Source: Blastocatellia bacterium AA13
GTDB lineage: Bacteria; Acidobacteriota; Blastocatellia; UBA7656
Reading direction: 5' to 3'
DNA: 44,537 nt
Assembly (NCBI GenBank): GCA_003222245.1
Contig: QHVH01000049.1
Coordinates: 1 to 44,537, forward strand
In this document: in pieces, positions 18,717 through 26,653 of the stretch
How positions within the stretch are numbered: position 1 is the stretch's first letter
How the letters are laid out: each line of letters begins with the position of its first letter
The notes under the pieces: model-generated
Databases searched by the model: none
Seen by the model: the letters and a program-made list of their open reading frames with translations, nothing else
Told to the model about the DNA's origin: nothing
Translations under genes and position numbers: made by a program

Positions 18717-18740
18717 TTGTAGGACGGCCCTCTTGCCGTA
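18717..18740. repeat. Short palindromic element, copy 1
   Basis: GTAGGACGGCCCTCTTGCCGT forms a 5-bp stem (18724-18728 with 18735-18739) around a 6-base CCTCTT loop. A variant with the same GGACGG...CCTC.TTGCC core occurs at 34205-34233. It fills the 36-bp gap between convergent genes and may also act as a weak terminator. Confidence 0.55.
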
Positions 18741-18752
18741 TTGATTGTTGAG

Positions 18753-19310
18753 CTACTTCGGCCACAGCCAGCCGAATACGCCGGCCGTTAGCAGCGCGTA
18801 GATCAGTCCGTCGAACATGGATCGAAAGGTGGCTCCCCAGCTCTTTTTGAACCATATCGAGTTCTGTAAGAGCGCGATGCTGTAGCTTGCAAACGCGATG
18901 CTGCCCGCGTATCGAAAGACGCTCAGGTAATACGCGCCGGGTTTCAGGGCATGTCCCGCAATGTAACCCGCGAAGACTCCGATGAGTATCGAATAGATAA
19001 ACCAGAGTATGAGGCTGCTGCCCATTCCCGAGCCGGGCGGGGCGATGGTAATCAGCGCGATCGGACCTTTCTTGTATTTTTCCTGAAACTCGGGCGATTT
19101 CATTCCCTTTGCCCCTCCCGCGCAAGGCATCTGGTAATCGCCGGGCGGGAGGTTGAAACTCCTCAACGCTTCCATCATTCCATCTTCGTCAGGAAGCCTT
19201 TTGAAATCGCTTCCGTGGTAGCCGATCACCATATGAATGATCGAGCTCGCGATGAATACCAATACCGCCGAAAGCAGGATGGGCAGCCACAACGATGTCA
19301 ATTGAACCAT
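18753..19310 (-). CDS. Conserved four-helix membrane protein, function unknown
   Basis: A 185-residue integral membrane protein. Hydrophobic helices lie near residues 7-30, 95-118, 128-150 and 163-183. A cytoplasmic or periplasmic loop of about 60 residues follows the first helix. It contains H-M-V-I-G-Y-H-G-S-D-F-K-R-L-P-D-E-D-G and a single Cys in M-P-C-A-G-G. The histidine/aspartate-rich loop head looks conserved, and I recall similar unnamed proteins in Acidobacteria, but I assign no function. The ATG has a perfect AAGGAGGT upstream, so the start is secure. It is read in the same direction as larE, 163 bases downstream of it. Confidence 0.8.
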   Translation of the reverse strand: MVQLTSLWLPILLSAVLVFIASSIIHMVIGYHGSDFKRLPDEDGMMEALRSFNLPPGDYQMPCAGGAKGMKSPEFQEKYKKGPIALITIAPPGSGMGSSLILWFIYSILIGVFAGYIAGHALKPGAYYLSVFRYAGSIAFASYSIALLQNSIWFKKSWGATFRSMFDGLIYALLTAGVFGWLWPK

Positions 19311-19473
19311 CTTCTACCTCCTTGAGGCCGAGTCTAAGGGGTTCAAGACGGGCCTTTTGTTTTAGTTCAGTTAATCGAGTTCGATGCCGCGGCACAAAGG
19401 CTATTCACGAATCCGCACGCGGTCTATAAGACAATCGCAGCCTGTCTGTCAACAAAACAGGAAGGTCTGGAGT

Positions 19474-20301
19474 TTACGATTTCTGAAGGCTGTCGTTGAG
19501 GGAACCCATTCGGTAGCCGTCCAGGTCGATAGTCACGTAATGAAACCCGATCGACTTAAGCGCCCCGGTTATCTGACTGCTCATCTCGGGCGTCATTGCC
19601 CGCGACAGCTCCTCGCGAGCAATTTCGATCCGAGCAACTTCGCCGTGGCAGCGAACACGCACCTGACGAAACCCCGCCGCTTTGAGCGCGTTCTCGGCGC
19701 GGTCGACCATGGAAAGCTTCTCGATCGTCACGATCTCACCGTAGGGAATGCGGGACGAGAGGCATGCTGAAGCGGGTTCATCCCAGGTAGGTAATTTCGC
19801 AAGCCGCGATTGGCGCCGAATATCAGCCTTGGTCATACCGCATTCGGCCAGCGGAGATCTAACTCCATGCTCGCGCGCCGCCTGTCTGCCGGGCCGGTAA
19901 TCGGAGCCGTCGTCCACGTTTGTACCATCGCAGACAACGTTGAAACTTCTTTCGCGCGCAAGCTGATCGAGCTTCGAATACAGCTCGGATTTGCAAAAGT
20001 AACATCGATTCGGTGGATTGCTTGTGTAGTTGGAGTCGGCGAACTCTTCGGTAAAGACTATCTCGTGCATTATTCCGAATCCGTTCACGAGCATTTCGGC
20101 AAGGTTTCGTTGAAATGACGGGTATGAAGCGCTGTCTCCCGTCACTGCCAGCGCGCGATCTCCCAGTTCCGAATGCGCGATGTAAGCCAGATATGCGCTG
20201 TCCGCGCCTCCGGAGAACGCAATGATGACCGAACCAAAGCTTCGAATCAGCTCGCGCAGCTTCTGTTCCTTTTGTCCTTCATCCTGTGAGATATTGGCCA
20301 T
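19474..20301 (-). CDS. larE: LarE-type sulfur transferase for nickel-pincer cofactor synthesis
   Basis: A 275-residue PP-loop ATP pyrophosphatase. Residues 30-35 are S-G-G-A-D-S, the adenylation motif. LarE converts the carboxylates of the pyridinium biscarboxylate precursor to thiocarboxylates for the NPN cofactor of lactate racemase (LarA) and relatives. The family segment D-E-P-A-S-A-C-L-S-S-R-I-P-Y-G gives Cys180, equivalent by motif to the sulfur-donor cysteine of Lactobacillus LarE. Cys100 and Cys103 (R-C-Y-F-C-K) form an additional CxxC. Three cysteines in this arrangement are, as I recall, the mark of the [4Fe-4S] catalytic LarE type rather than the sacrificial one. No larA, larB or larC lies in the window. 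ATG start at 20301. Confidence 0.92.
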   Translation of the reverse strand: MANISQDEGQKEQKLRELIRSFGSVIIAFSGGADSAYLAYIAHSELGDRALAVTGDSASYPSFQRNLAEMLVNGFGIMHEIVFTEEFADSNYTSNPPNRCYFCKSELYSKLDQLARERSFNVVCDGTNVDDGSDYRPGRQAAREHGVRSPLAECGMTKADIRRQSRLAKLPTWDEPASACLSSRIPYGEIVTIEKLSMVDRAENALKAAGFRQVRVRCHGEVARIEIAREELSRAMTPEMSSQITGALKSIGFHYVTIDLDGYRMGSLNDSLQKS

Positions 20302-20550
20302 CGCTATAACTTATCTTCAGCGAGCTTGCCTGCCCGATCGGTGTTCCATCGTCTTCCGCAACTTCATAGCACTGACGCGCCGACCGCAAGATCGGTCTCC
20401 CTCCACTATAGCAAATCATAAAGCGGGGAAGAACTTTCAGTCCCTGCATTCCACGAGTTTAGATTCCACGATAATGGCGGCCCGCGTGTAATGCGACAGG
20501 TGCTTTATAGCTTGAGCCGGCGCCGGACGCCTGCTCGCCGTATCAATTCT

Positions 20551-22053
20551 TCAATCCCATCGTTTCCACTCGCTGTCGTAGTATCGCACCAGCACCTGAT
20601 TGTCGAGCCGGTTGATCTCCACCGGAACCGGGCCGAGATCAGCCGATAACACGAACAGCGCCGCCATCGCTCCGTCGTCGAGAAACCTGAGCCCCGGAGG
20701 CGCGTGAGCCGGCGGATCGAAAGGCTTCAACCGTGCAAGCGCGAATCCCCAGACGCCGAACGACGGGACAGCCATGCTATACGGCCGGACCGAAAAACCC
20801 GCGGCTTCAATTGTCCTTACGATGCACCAGTACGACGATCGCGCGAACAGCGGCGAAGTACACTGGACACTCACCGCCGCGTCGGGAGCAAGGCAATTCT
20901 TCAGGAGCCGATAAAACCTCGTCGTATAGAGCTTCCCCAGAGCAAAATTGTTCGGATCTGGAAAATCCACGATCGCGCAGTCGAATTTGGCCGCCGCATC
21001 TTCAAGCCAGATCATCGCGTCCTGATTGATTACTCGAACCCTGGGATCGCCGTACGAGTGTTTATTCAGCGCCGCAAGCGGAGGGAATCGCTCCGAGAGC
21101 TTGGTCATATCCGGATCGAGATCCACGAGAGTGACCGACTCGACCGATGGATGCTTCAGAATCTCGCGCAGAGCTAATCCGTCGCCGCCGCCCAGCACCA
21201 GGACACTGCGCGGCTCGAGAATAGCCGCCATTGCCGGATGAACCAGAGCTTCGTGATAGCGATACTCATCGGCCGAGCTGAATTGAAGATTTCCGTTCAG
21301 AAATAACTGGAATCCCGCGCGTCCCCGAGTGATGACAATCCTTTGATACGGAGTCGTCTTTGTGTAGATGATCTCGTCCGCGAATAGATTGTCTTCGGCA
21401 AGTGTCGTTAGCCAATCGGCTTTGACAATGCCGCCCGCAAGCAGAACCATTACGAAGATCGCCCGCGCTCGCAGACCGAATACCTCGCCTTTGATCAACG
21501 GCCTGAATAACCACGTTCCCCAGAGACCAACCGCTCCGTTCAACAACCCAAAGACCAGTGACGTCCTGACGAGTCCGAGCTTGGGCACGAGAAAAATCGG
21601 AAAAAGCAACGACGCCACTAGCGCGCCGATGTAGTCGAAGGTCAACACTCTCGAAACCAGTTCTTTGAACTCGAGGGTGTCTTTCATAATCCTCATCAGC
21701 AGCGGAAGCTCGAGGCCGACTAAAACGCCGATCAGGAACACGATTCCGTAAAGCACGATGTGAAAGTAGCTCAGCTTCGCGAAGCTCATGAAGAGCAGCG
21801 GCGCCGAGCTTCCTCCCAGAATCGCCACGCCAAGCTCCACCTCGACGAAACAGCGCGCGAGACCCGTGTCAATCACTCGCGACAGCCATGCCCCGACCCC
21901 GAGAGCCGACAGATAGATTCCGATTATCAGCGAAAACTGAGTGACCGAGTCGCCAAGGACATAACTGGCAAGCGTGCCTGCCAGCAATTCATAGACGAGC
22001 CCGCACGTGGCTACGATTAGAACGTTGAGAAAGAGAAGGGGCGTGCGATTCAT
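20551..22053 (-). CDS. Membrane-fused spermidine-synthase-like aminopropyltransferase
   Basis: A 500-residue protein. The first about 215 residues form some seven transmembrane helices, starting [17 protein letters not shown]. The remainder is a SpeE/methyltransferase-fold domain with the nucleotide-binding [14 protein letters not shown], the acidic strand end V-D-L-D-P and D-F-P-D-P-N. Cytosolic SpeE makes spermidine from putrescine and decarboxylated SAM. This membrane-anchored form may aminopropylate a membrane or other substrate, and its product is unknown. It is the last gene of the SpeD-DUF4178-small protein-DUF350 cluster, 124 bases after DUF350. The ATG start opens directly into the conserved first helix, although no strong ribosome site precedes it. 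Confidence 0.87.
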   Translation of the reverse strand: MNRTPLLFLNVLIVATCGLVYELLAGTLASYVLGDSVTQFSLIIGIYLSALGVGAWLSRVIDTGLARCFVEVELGVAILGGSSAPLLFMSFAKLSYFHIVLYGIVFLIGVLVGLELPLLMRIMKDTLEFKELVSRVLTFDYIGALVASLLFPIFLVPKLGLVRTSLVFGLLNGAVGLWGTWLFRPLIKGEVFGLRARAIFVMVLLAGGIVKADWLTTLAEDNLFADEIIYTKTTPYQRIVITRGRAGFQLFLNGNLQFSSADEYRYHEALVHPAMAAILEPRSVLVLGGGDGLALREILKHPSVESVTLVDLDPDMTKLSERFPPLAALNKHSYGDPRVRVINQDAMIWLEDAAAKFDCAIVDFPDPNNFALGKLYTTRFYRLLKNCLAPDAAVSVQCTSPLFARSSYWCIVRTIEAAGFSVRPYSMAVPSFGVWGFALARLKPFDPPAHAPPGLRFLDDGAMAALFVLSADLGPVPVEINRLDNQVLVRYYDSEWKRWD

Positions 22054-22177
22054 GGCCGTTCAGATACGATTTGTCGAGGCGTTCACCGCGACCATCGGCC
22101 ATAGGAGGGAACTCGCGGCTGAAAAGCGAGCGCGGCGCCGATCGAGATAGCCCCGGATCGTGAGAATGTATCTTGCG

Positions 22178-22462
22178 CTATCCATGAACCGCCGCGGCGA
22201 CGATCAAGGCGATGCCTATAATCACCGATGCAATGACTATGGCGAGCGCCGTATTCTGATCGTCTTCGATCTCTTTCCTGATCGAAAACGGGCTTATCTT
22301 TACGATGAGCCAGAACGCCAGCGCGAAAAGGATGATCCCGATCAGCGAGAATATCACCGTGACTATAACCAAATTTTCGACCTGGGTGAGATCCAATGGA
22401 ATCAGCGCCGCCATAATCGGCTTTGTCATCACGTCCAGTGCAAGAGCATGCGTTGGCATCAT
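22178..22462 (-). CDS. DUF350 small membrane protein (YjfL-like)
   Basis: A 94-residue integral membrane protein with two helices (about residues 28-55 and 72-92). Between them is the DUF350 signature S-I-R-K-E-I-E-D-D-Q-N-T-A-L-A-I-V. It belongs to the group of E. coli YjfL, of unknown biochemical role, found with polyamine-type enzymes and envelope-stress genes. The ATG ending at 22462 overlaps the stop of the 59-residue gene as ATGA. The next codon is also ATG, and both are served by the same AGGGAGG. A TTG further upstream (22489) would lie inside the preceding gene and is rejected. Confidence 0.88.
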   Translation of the reverse strand: MMPTHALALDVMTKPIMAALIPLDLTQVENLVIVTVIFSLIGIILFALAFWLIVKISPFSIRKEIEDDQNTALAIVIASVIIGIALIVAAAVHG

Positions 22463-22638
22463 TTTCCTCCCTGATAGCCTGAGTGCCAAAAGTGGAAAGA
22501 ACGGTATCCGCCAGGCGACTGGCGAACGTCGGCCGGCAGAACCTTTCGCTCGGGATTGCCGATTTCGCGGCCCGTTAACGTGAAGAGGCCGTAAAGCGAA
22601 ATCATCGCGATTCCAAAGATGAGATAAAACTTTGTCAT
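22459..22638 (-). CDS. 59-residue membrane-anchored small protein of the polyamine/DUF350 cluster
   Basis: A short gene, easy to overlook. It translates to 59 residues from the ATG at 22638 to the TGA at 22461-22459, and that stop overlaps the DUF350 start (ATGA). Residues 2-22 form one hydrophobic helix (T-K-F-Y-L-I-F-G-I-A-M-I-S-L-Y-G). A charged linker follows, and then an aromatic, glycine-rich tail: G-G-Y-R-S-F-H-F-W-H-S-G-Y-Q-G-G-K. It starts 30 bases after the DUF4178 stop, so it sits inside the operon. I recall similar Y-R-S-x-x-F-W-H-x-G-x-x-G-G-K tails beside DUF350/DUF4178 genes, which supports a real protein. No function is assigned; the basic/aromatic tail suggests an interface with the membrane or a partner. 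Confidence 0.8.
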   Translation of the reverse strand: MTKFYLIFGIAMISLYGLFTLTGREIGNPERKVLPADVRQSPGGYRSFHFWHSGYQGGK

Positions 22639-22668
22639 TCCAGCCAGTCCCTCAACAGCCTTGGGTCG

Positions 22669-24660
22669 TCAATCGTTATCGCTCGACCCTGATGCCGACG
22701 AATACGAGGATGAAGTCGTCACATTGCTGTCCTGCCATCTTCTTTTCTCGAAACCGATGTGCCTGATCAAAGTAAACACGGGGATGACCGACACAACCAG
22801 AATCGCGAGAAATAGATTCAACAAACGCGGCACGCCTTGTTCAACGCGGACCGTGACAGCCGCCGGCTGGGCCCAGTTCTGCCATGAAACTTCGAGCCTT
22901 AATGTGTATTTGCCGGAAGGCACAGCCGATAGGAATACATCGGGATTATTGCTCCCTTCGCTCCACGACTCTCCATCATCAACCCCATGGTAGTACTCGA
23001 CAGGCAGCGAGAATTGCTGAACAAGACCGGTATCCTCGTTGATGAAATCGCCGTCGAGATAAAGCCACGCGTTGTCCACCGGCGCCTGCGCTGAAACTCT
23101 TATGTTCCGCCCGCCCCTGAGCTCTATCGGATCGGTAAAAATCGGTGTCGTGCTGTCGCTTGCTTTGAGCGGTTGAAGCTGAAATGCCTGCTCGAAGATT
23201 TTCTTGCGCGGCGCCGTCACTCCCAGGATGATGCCGAGCAGAATTATAGCGGCAAGAAAAATACCCCAGTACTTGTAGACTCGCTTATGTGGAAAGAGCT
23301 GATTCGGAGCAACCGTGGATGGAGCCGGAAGGCCCGATACTCCAAAGGCCTTCTCTATTTTCGAGCGCTCAATATAAGTACCGAATGACCAGTTGATCTC
23401 GCCGGTTTGAACTGTTCTTGCGCTCTGTCTGCCCTTCTTCTGTCGCCGAGCAGTCGAGCCGGCGGCCGCGCTTGCCTCAAGCGACAGCATGTACGGCGGA
23501 TGGACGAAATCACGCGCGGCAACCGACTCGCCGACCTCGACTTTCCAATAGAACTCTCCCTGAACGTTCTCGACATTCGCGGCCGCGTCCTGAAACAACC
23601 TGAACCGCAGTCCATTGTACGTAGCCGAATTTCCGATCGACGTCACCTCTCCGGGAGAAACGGTCTGTACAAAGTTCCAGTGGTCGTCGCTTCGAACCAG
23701 CCATCGGAAACCGGTTCGAGGTTCATACAACAGGTACTCTTCCCAGAAGTACTTCTTATCTATGACGACGCTTCGCAGCACAAAGCCGATCACCATGAAC
23801 GTCGTGCCATTCAGCTCTCCAACTGCGCCAAGCGGAATGATCGGCCTGACCTTGAGATCCAGCACCCGCAGGAACTCGAGTTTGTTTCCGTTGATATTCA
23901 GAAGCGAACCGCAGTTGGGGCAGGTCACGCGCTCGCTCTTGTCAGGCGCGCGAAGCTCGAGCGGACCCGCGCACTGCGGACACGACAACTGCAAGCCGGC
24001 GACTCGTCTGGCCTCGCGTTCAGGCGCCTTTGCGTCCGCTACTCCGAGATCCTGAAGCGTTACCTCTCGGCCGATGAACAGCATCGGTTGCGCTTCACTA
24101 TAGTCAAGCGTGGCGAATTCGCCGTGCGGTCCCGAAAGATCCGCGTAGTAGTAGGTCTCGCCCGGAACCAGCTTGTATGGAATCTCGCCTTTTGCGCCTA
24201 GCGCTTCGGCTTCTCCGGTCTCGGCGACGATAAGCGATACAGCCGAAGATACGGCGGGAACCGGCTGACCGAGCACAAGCGTCTCGAGCGGCGGCACGAG
24301 CGCCTGTTCCGAAAGCTGATGCTGAAACGTCAGATAGAACTTTCCCTGCGCTTCGGCTAGCCAACCCCATCGCCCATCGCCAAACGCCGCATACCATTCA
24401 TCCCACACTCCGCCGGCCTCGTGACCGAGCTGCGCGCGGCCGGTAAGCTCGAATGGTACGCCGTGATAGACGCCTCTGAGCCCTACATCCAGCGGCGAGC
24501 CTGTATCGACTAGATCAGCGACTTTTCCCAGATCCTCGATCTTGCGGTCGCCGCGCGCGACTACCGATTTACAGAACTCACAAACGGTAACTATGGACGA
24601 GCCGATGCGAAATATGACGGGCGCGCCGCACGAGGGACACGGAGTCTGAAAGTCGCTCAC
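22669..24660 (-). CDS. DUF4178 membrane protein with two zinc ribbons
   Basis: A 663-residue protein. A zinc ribbon (C-P-S-C ... C-E-F-C, residues 8-30) leads into a first DUF4178 domain (about 61-196). A second ribbon (C-P-Q-C ... C-P-N-C, 227-250) precedes a second DUF4178 (about 281-436). A transmembrane helix (Y-W-G-I-F-L-A-A-I-I-L-L-G-I-I) comes next, then an extracytoplasmic beta-rich segment of about 130 residues, a last helix and a Ser-rich tail. The DUF4178 role is unknown. The GTG start at 24660 overlaps the SpeD stop as GTGA and has GGAGG nine bases upstream. A longer frame to 24792 is an antisense-like artefact inside speD. It is the large membrane component of the polyamine cluster. 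Confidence 0.87.
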   Translation of the reverse strand: MSDFQTPCPSCGAPVIFRIGSSIVTVCEFCKSVVARGDRKIEDLGKVADLVDTGSPLDVGLRGVYHGVPFELTGRAQLGHEAGGVWDEWYAAFGDGRWGWLAEAQGKFYLTFQHQLSEQALVPPLETLVLGQPVPAVSSAVSLIVAETGEAEALGAKGEIPYKLVPGETYYYADLSGPHGEFATLDYSEAQPMLFIGREVTLQDLGVADAKAPEREARRVAGLQLSCPQCAGPLELRAPDKSERVTCPNCGSLLNINGNKLEFLRVLDLKVRPIIPLGAVGELNGTTFMVIGFVLRSVVIDKKYFWEEYLLYEPRTGFRWLVRSDDHWNFVQTVSPGEVTSIGNSATYNGLRFRLFQDAAANVENVQGEFYWKVEVGESVAARDFVHPPYMLSLEASAAAGSTARRQKKGRQSARTVQTGEINWSFGTYIERSKIEKAFGVSGLPAPSTVAPNQLFPHKRVYKYWGIFLAAIILLGIILGVTAPRKKIFEQAFQLQPLKASDSTTPIFTDPIELRGGRNIRVSAQAPVDNAWLYLDGDFINEDTGLVQQFSLPVEYYHGVDDGESWSEGSNNPDVFLSAVPSGKYTLRLEVSWQNWAQPAAVTVRVEQGVPRLLNLFLAILVVSVIPVFTLIRHIGFEKRRWQDSNVTTSSSYSSASGSSDND

Positions 24661-25058
24661 CGTTCTATTCCTCCGCGTCCGCCGACTGCGTCGCCAACCT
24701 GCGAATATGTGGAGGCCGATCCACGGATCTCGCTCCTGACGCTGACCCGTTGAGCTCCGAGCAGGCGAGTCAACTGCTCGGCCCAATTCCACTCAGGGCG
24801 CGAGCGGCAGCAATAGAGGTTGAAAGTAGCTACCCCGTCCTCGGGATATGTATGACAGGCGAGATGCGATTCGGTGAGAAGGAAAAGACCGGTGACGCCG
24901 CCCGGCGGCGGAAATTCATGCCATAGCTCCGGGCTTACGACGCGCAGCGAAAGGTCGTCGATTACCTGCTCGCAAAGACCGCGGACTACGTTGGGGTCGC
25001 GAAGAAGATCGGGCTTACAGCCTTCCGCGTCGATCATCCATTCGGTGCCGACAGTCAT
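24657..25058 (-). CDS. speD: S-adenosylmethionine decarboxylase proenzyme (SpeD, class 1b type)
   Basis: A 133-residue pyruvoyl-dependent decarboxylase. The self-cleavage motif L-T-E-S-H places the pyruvoyl-forming Ser at 64. His69 (C-H-T-Y-P-E) and Cys84 (L-Y-C-C) match the processing and proton-donor residues of the short bacterial enzyme (Ser63, His68, Cys83 in Thermotoga). It would make decarboxylated SAM, the aminopropyl donor for the fused aminopropyltransferase downstream. Some short SpeD homologues are now known to decarboxylate arginine or ornithine instead, so SAM is likely but not certain. First gene of the cluster; its stop overlaps the next gene's GTG start, so translation is coupled. 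Confidence 0.92.
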   Translation of the reverse strand: MTVGTEWMIDAEGCKPDLLRDPNVVRGLCEQVIDDLSLRVVSPELWHEFPPPGGVTGLFLLTESHLACHTYPEDGVATFNLYCCRSRPEWNWAEQLTRLLGAQRVSVRSEIRGSASTYSQVGDAVGGRGGIER

Positions 25059-25202
25059 TAAGCGTGATGGCCCTCCAAATCGTTCGAGAGAATATCACAG
25101 CAATGAATTCGCCTAAAGATATATTGACGGCTCGCTGTGAGCGTCCTCTTGCTGCCGGCGCAATGTCTCCGCTCGCCTGCTCGCTCGTATCCGCTCGTCG
25201 AA

Positions 25203-26564
25203 TTATCCCTTTGCGGCGCTGCTGCTGATGCAATAGAGATTCTTTTCACCGCGAATGTATATCTTGCCGCCTGCAAGCGCGGGAGATGCGAAGATCGGTT
25301 CGCTCAGCGAATTCGTGCGAAGGACCTCGTGAGTCGGCCCCGCTTTGACCACAAACGTGTCGCCATCCTCGCTCGAGATCAGAATCTTTCCGTCAAACGC
25401 GACGGGCGATGACATGAATGTCGCGGGCACCGGAACTCGTCCGCCTTCGTACTTCACTTCTCCAGTCGCTGCATCAAGGCAAGTCAGGACGCCTTTATCG
25501 CTTATCAGATAAACGTAGTCTCCATAGAGTATCGGCGATGCGACATATGCGGTCCCTTTGTCATATTTCCAGGCAATATTGGAGCTGCCCGTGAGGTCTC
25601 CGGAGCCGCCGAGTTTGATCGCAATCGTATGCTTCGCTGGAAAGCCCGCCGAAACGATCACCATGTTATGCCCAACCAGCGGCGTATGGATGGCGTTGCT
25701 TTCGACGCCCTTGCAACGCCATAGCTCCTTTCCGTTTGCCGGATCGTAGGCGATTATGAACTCATTGCCGCTCGTGACCAACTGTGCCGAAGCGCCGGCT
25801 CCGACGATAACGGGCGTGCACCAGCTTGCTTCGACCGGTCTCGTGATCTTCCACAAATCCTTCCCGGTCTTCTTATCAAGCGCGATCACATAGGAGTTAT
25901 CGCCCGTGTCCTGATCGCATTGGAGTATCAGCTTGTTCTCGTACAGGACCGGCGAGGCGCCCGCGCCCATACCCATGGTAGCGATTCCGCCCAACGATCG
26001 CTTCCAAACCTGATTGCCGTTAAAGTCGTAGCAATAGAACCCTTCCGATCCGAATGACGCATAAACGCAGCGGCCGTCCGTAATAGGAGTCGGCGAAGCA
26101 TAGGTGTTCCGCCGGTGGCGATGATCGAAAACAGTTCCTTCGTATGCGATTTTTTCCCAGAGGATCTTTCCCTTTTCCGCATCGACGCAGACGACCTTCA
26201 TCGTGTAGCTATGGTCGGAGCCTACCCAGTCCGGATGTTTGAATTCTTCCTTTCCGATCATGTGCTTGATGGCTTTTGCTCCGGAAACTACCGGCCCTTC
26301 AATCGAAGTGGTCAGGAACAGGCGGTTGCCCCAGACGATCGGCGATGAGTGGCCGCGGCCGGGAATTTCAGTCTTCCATTGAATGTTCTTTGTTGGGCTC
26401 CATTCGATCGGCAGATTCTTTTCTTCGGATATTCCCTGGCTGGACGGTCCGCGCCACTGAGGCCAGTTTGAAGGATTGGTGGCCGCATTCAGCGGCAGTT
26501 GCGTAACTGTGACGAACGCGATCGCGGTTGCGAGCGCGAAACGGAAGGCACTCTTTTGTTTCAT
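25203..26564 (-). CDS. Secreted PQQ-like (BamB-type) beta-propeller protein A
   Basis: A 453-residue exported protein: a signal peptide (about 1-27), then N-W-P-Q-W-R-G-P at the start of an eight-bladed PQQ-like propeller. Blade motifs such as G-K-x-L-W-E/K and G-x-V-L/Y-C-L-D-A-A-T-G recur. None of the metal/PQQ-binding residues of true quinoproteins is obvious, so it is probably a binding or scaffold propeller rather than a dehydrogenase. The ATG has AGGGGA upstream. It lies 89 bases after paralogue B, and the two share the C-terminal pattern V-K-A-G-P-T-x-E-V/L-L, consistent with tandem duplication. Confidence 0.88.
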   Translation of the reverse strand: MKQKSAFRFALATAIAFVTVTQLPLNAATNPSNWPQWRGPSSQGISEEKNLPIEWSPTKNIQWKTEIPGRGHSSPIVWGNRLFLTTSIEGPVVSGAKAIKHMIGKEEFKHPDWVGSDHSYTMKVVCVDAEKGKILWEKIAYEGTVFDHRHRRNTYASPTPITDGRCVYASFGSEGFYCYDFNGNQVWKRSLGGIATMGMGAGASPVLYENKLILQCDQDTGDNSYVIALDKKTGKDLWKITRPVEASWCTPVIVGAGASAQLVTSGNEFIIAYDPANGKELWRCKGVESNAIHTPLVGHNMVIVSAGFPAKHTIAIKLGGSGDLTGSSNIAWKYDKGTAYVASPILYGDYVYLISDKGVLTCLDAATGEVKYEGGRVPVPATFMSSPVAFDGKILISSEDGDTFVVKAGPTHEVLRTNSLSEPIFASPALAGGKIYIRGEKNLYCISSSAAKG

Positions 26565-26653
26565 CTATTTCCCCTGACGTTTCTCTGCCGGAGCGCCGGA
26601 ATGACTGCGGCTGCAATGTTACCACTGAAGCGAATAGTCTACGAAGCGCCGGT

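Noticed and set aside
23407-24201. 264-codon open frame opposite the DUF4178 gene
   Set aside because: Antisense shadow; the DUF4178 frame has zinc ribbons and coupled start and stop signals.
24661-24792. Extended N-terminus of the DUF4178 protein
   Set aside because: The extra 44 codons lie within speD in another frame. The GTG at 24660 has GGAGG and a GTGA coupling overlap.
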